A stretch of DNA of 64,000 bases from Liolophura sinensis (lineage: Eukaryota; Mollusca; Polyplacophora; Chitonida; Chitonidae). Location: NCBI RefSeq assembly GCF_032854445.1, contig NC_088306.1, positions 22,539,764-22,603,763 on the forward strand, written 5' to 3'. Below, piece after piece: positions 62,241-64,000 of this stretch. The number at the start of each line of letters is the position of its first letter. Within the stretch, counting starts at the first letter, position 1. Position numbers and translations under genes: made by a program. The notes below the pieces were generated by a model. The model was not told the origin of the DNA. It made no database searches and was given only the letters and a program-made list of their open reading frames with translations.

Positions 62241-64000
62241 CTGGCTTCAAGTCTGGCACATTTTGGACATTTTTCTGGGACAAAACAGGTCTTGTGGTAA
62301 CACGCTCTACATCCTAGGACAAAAAAAAAAAAAAACAAAAAAACAACAAAAAATCAAAGATGTGTCAATTTCTGATATCATGTTGATTGAAAAATTTATG
62401 TTTTATGATAATCTTAAAGCATTTCACTCAAACAATAATGACAGCAGTGTAAAGGTATGGAAGAAACCACTGTACCTCCAGGGTCATATGTAAGTTGGCA
62501 AATTCCATGCTACAAAGCTTGAGCTAGTAATGCCTGTAACACCTGGAATTGATCACACCACATGAGCTGATGATCTCAGATTTGTCCTACACTTACACAC
62601 AGGTATACCCTAAACTAAACCATTTCTAATAATAATAAATCTTAGCGGTCATCTCTGAACATAGAGAACACGTTCTAACTCATTTTCACTGATTTTAAGC
62701 ATTCTCCTGATATTTAGACATACGCTTTACTGTTTGCTTGAAAGGTAGGATGATATCTTACTGGATGTTTCAGCACCAAAATTGATTGATTTTATTTATT
62801 TGATTGGTGTTTTATGCTGTACTCAAGAATATTTCACATATACGATGGCGGCCAGCATTATGGTGGGAGGAAACTGGGCAGAGCCCGGGTTAACCCCACA
62901 ACCATCCACAGGTTGCTGCCAGACTTTCCCACTTACAGCACCAAAACCAACAGTTTATAAGTGAAATTTAGTATCTGCATATCCATGTACTGTATTTCCC
63001 CAAAAGTTTAGCATTATTCAAGTGACACATTTTGCTCGATACTGTCTGAATGATTCATCCACCTAAGGAATTTTTTGTGAAGTTTGGTTTATTTCTCTTA
63101 AAAACTGAAATTTGGTATCAAAAGTGCCATTTTAAGACATTTATGTGCTTCTTTCACATGCCAATCTTTTATATACAATATTTATCAGTATGCTTCATAA
63201 ACACACCAGTTAGATTTCTAACTTCTCAGATGTGGTTCTATCATTTCAAATACCTGACTCACCATCACAGAGAGTGACCTTGTTCAGCTGATACGGAAAT
63301 ATCACATCTTTGGCATTGTTACAGAATTCACAGATAAACCCCATCCCATGACAGAACTGTAACAAATCAGAGATTACAGAATTAAATAATACATTTCAGA
63401 ATGCATTATAGTCAGTCACGTGTTTAGGGTCCAAAGAAGTACTGCAGGCAAAAAAGAAACAGAAAAGAACAAACTATGGCAAGTCTGTTTATACTTTGGT
63501 CGACCCTGAATAACAGTTTGGTAAGGTCCTCAGACGGGAAAAGACTTGAAAACTGAATATTCATGCACATGTGTACAACTTTTATACACCGAGATTATCC
63601 CCTGGATTATGGGCTACACATACGCTATGGAAAACAGGGCTTTAGATTATATTACTCTGTCTTGGGATTAATTTGGGCTCATCAAAAATCTGATAACACT
63701 TTTTCACTTATTACATGAATGGAATGCGTGAAATGAATATGTTCAAAGTTTACATTCAATGCAGTGAAAAATTTCAGGCCGTTCTGATGGCTGGGGCTAA
63801 TATGGGTGCTCTATATTACAGAAACATTCTTTACCATCATGAAAAAGATGTGCTCTGAAAAAAAACCCCATTAACATTACCATAATTCCCTGGCAAGAAA
63901 AGGTTTTATAAATAATGCACATCTTGGGGTATCCTTTGATGTGTTTCCACACCAACTCACCTCACAGCTTGTCACATGACCCGAGGCTCTCCCAAAGACA
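62241..64000 (-). CDS. Rubicon-homology (RH) domain protein, C-terminal exons (partial gene)
   Basis: Three minus-strand exons, 64000-63961 (continues off the edge), 63356-63263 and 62313-62241, join in phase with good GT-AG sites. They encode VFGRASGHVTSCE, FCHGMGFICEFC with DVIFPYQ, then LCDGCRACYHKTCF and EKCPKCARLEAR. The regularly spaced Cys/His pairs are the zinc-binding C-terminal core of the RH domain in Rubicon, Pacer, PLEKHM1/3 and DEF8, which binds Rab7 on late endosomes and lysosomes and regulates autophagosome maturation or lysosome positioning. The fragment is too short to choose the member: the GFICEFC and CYHKTCF wording fits the Rubicon/PLEKHM side a little better than DEF8. 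The frame is open (phase 2) at the last donor, so at least one short terminal exon must lie left of 62241. Confidence 0.85.
62785..62945 (-). mobile_element. SINE family A copy
   Basis: TTTATTTATTTGATTGGTGT, CAAGAATATTTCACATATAC, GATGGCGGCCAGCATTATGG, CATCCACAGGTTGCTGCCAG. In the intron between the last two visible RH-gene exons. Confidence 0.95.

Overview
This is eukaryotic, animal nuclear DNA. Genes are split into short exons with GT-AG junctions, introns are long and full of repeats, and intergenic sequence is AT-rich. At least two tRNA-derived SINE families are scattered through it. The proteins (a cadherin mannosyltransferase of the TMTC family, a MOGAT/DGAT2 acyltransferase, a Star-like FkbM-fold membrane protein and a Rubicon-homology zinc protein) and the SINE style point to a lophotrochozoan, most likely a mollusc. 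I cannot name the species from sequence alone.

Layout. 1-880 is a 51-bp satellite-like array. 2048-2544 (minus) is the first coding exon of a MOGAT2/DGAT2-like acyltransferase whose later exons are not visible. 3.1-8.4 kb is repeat-rich intergenic DNA. 8.4-10.4 kb holds a decayed mobile-element-type coding region split by a foldback MITE. About 10.99-36.6 kb is a complete TMTC4 gene on the plus strand: an ETS/CRE-like promoter, a probable non-coding first exon, and sixteen coding exons. I joined these by hand; they stay in frame throughout and give 804 codons plus stop. 36.6-42.7 kb is intergenic with SINEs, a foldback element and microsatellites. 42.78-49.49 kb is a complete three-exon minus-strand gene for a 306-residue type II membrane protein with an FkbM/Star-type methyltransferase-like domain. 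49.5-62.2 kb has no gene I can support and is mostly SINEs and tandem arrays. 62.24-64.0 kb carries three minus-strand exons encoding the C-terminal zinc-binding domain of a Rubicon/PLEKHM/DEF8-family protein that continues past the right edge.

The genes are functionally unrelated: ER O-mannosylation, lipid acylation, a membrane-anchored FkbM-fold protein, and Rab7-linked endolysosome/autophagy regulation. They do not form a system. The striking biology is structural. Six of the TMTC4 introns and its 3' UTR carry separate, unrelated tandem arrays. One, in intron 8, consists of eleven exact-length 108-bp copies of the 5' end of the next exon, including its splice acceptor; all keep the reading frame and all end in the same in-frame stop. 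A second, smaller exon-fragment duplication lies in intron 16, and the intron-15 array appears to have grown from a SINE 3' end.
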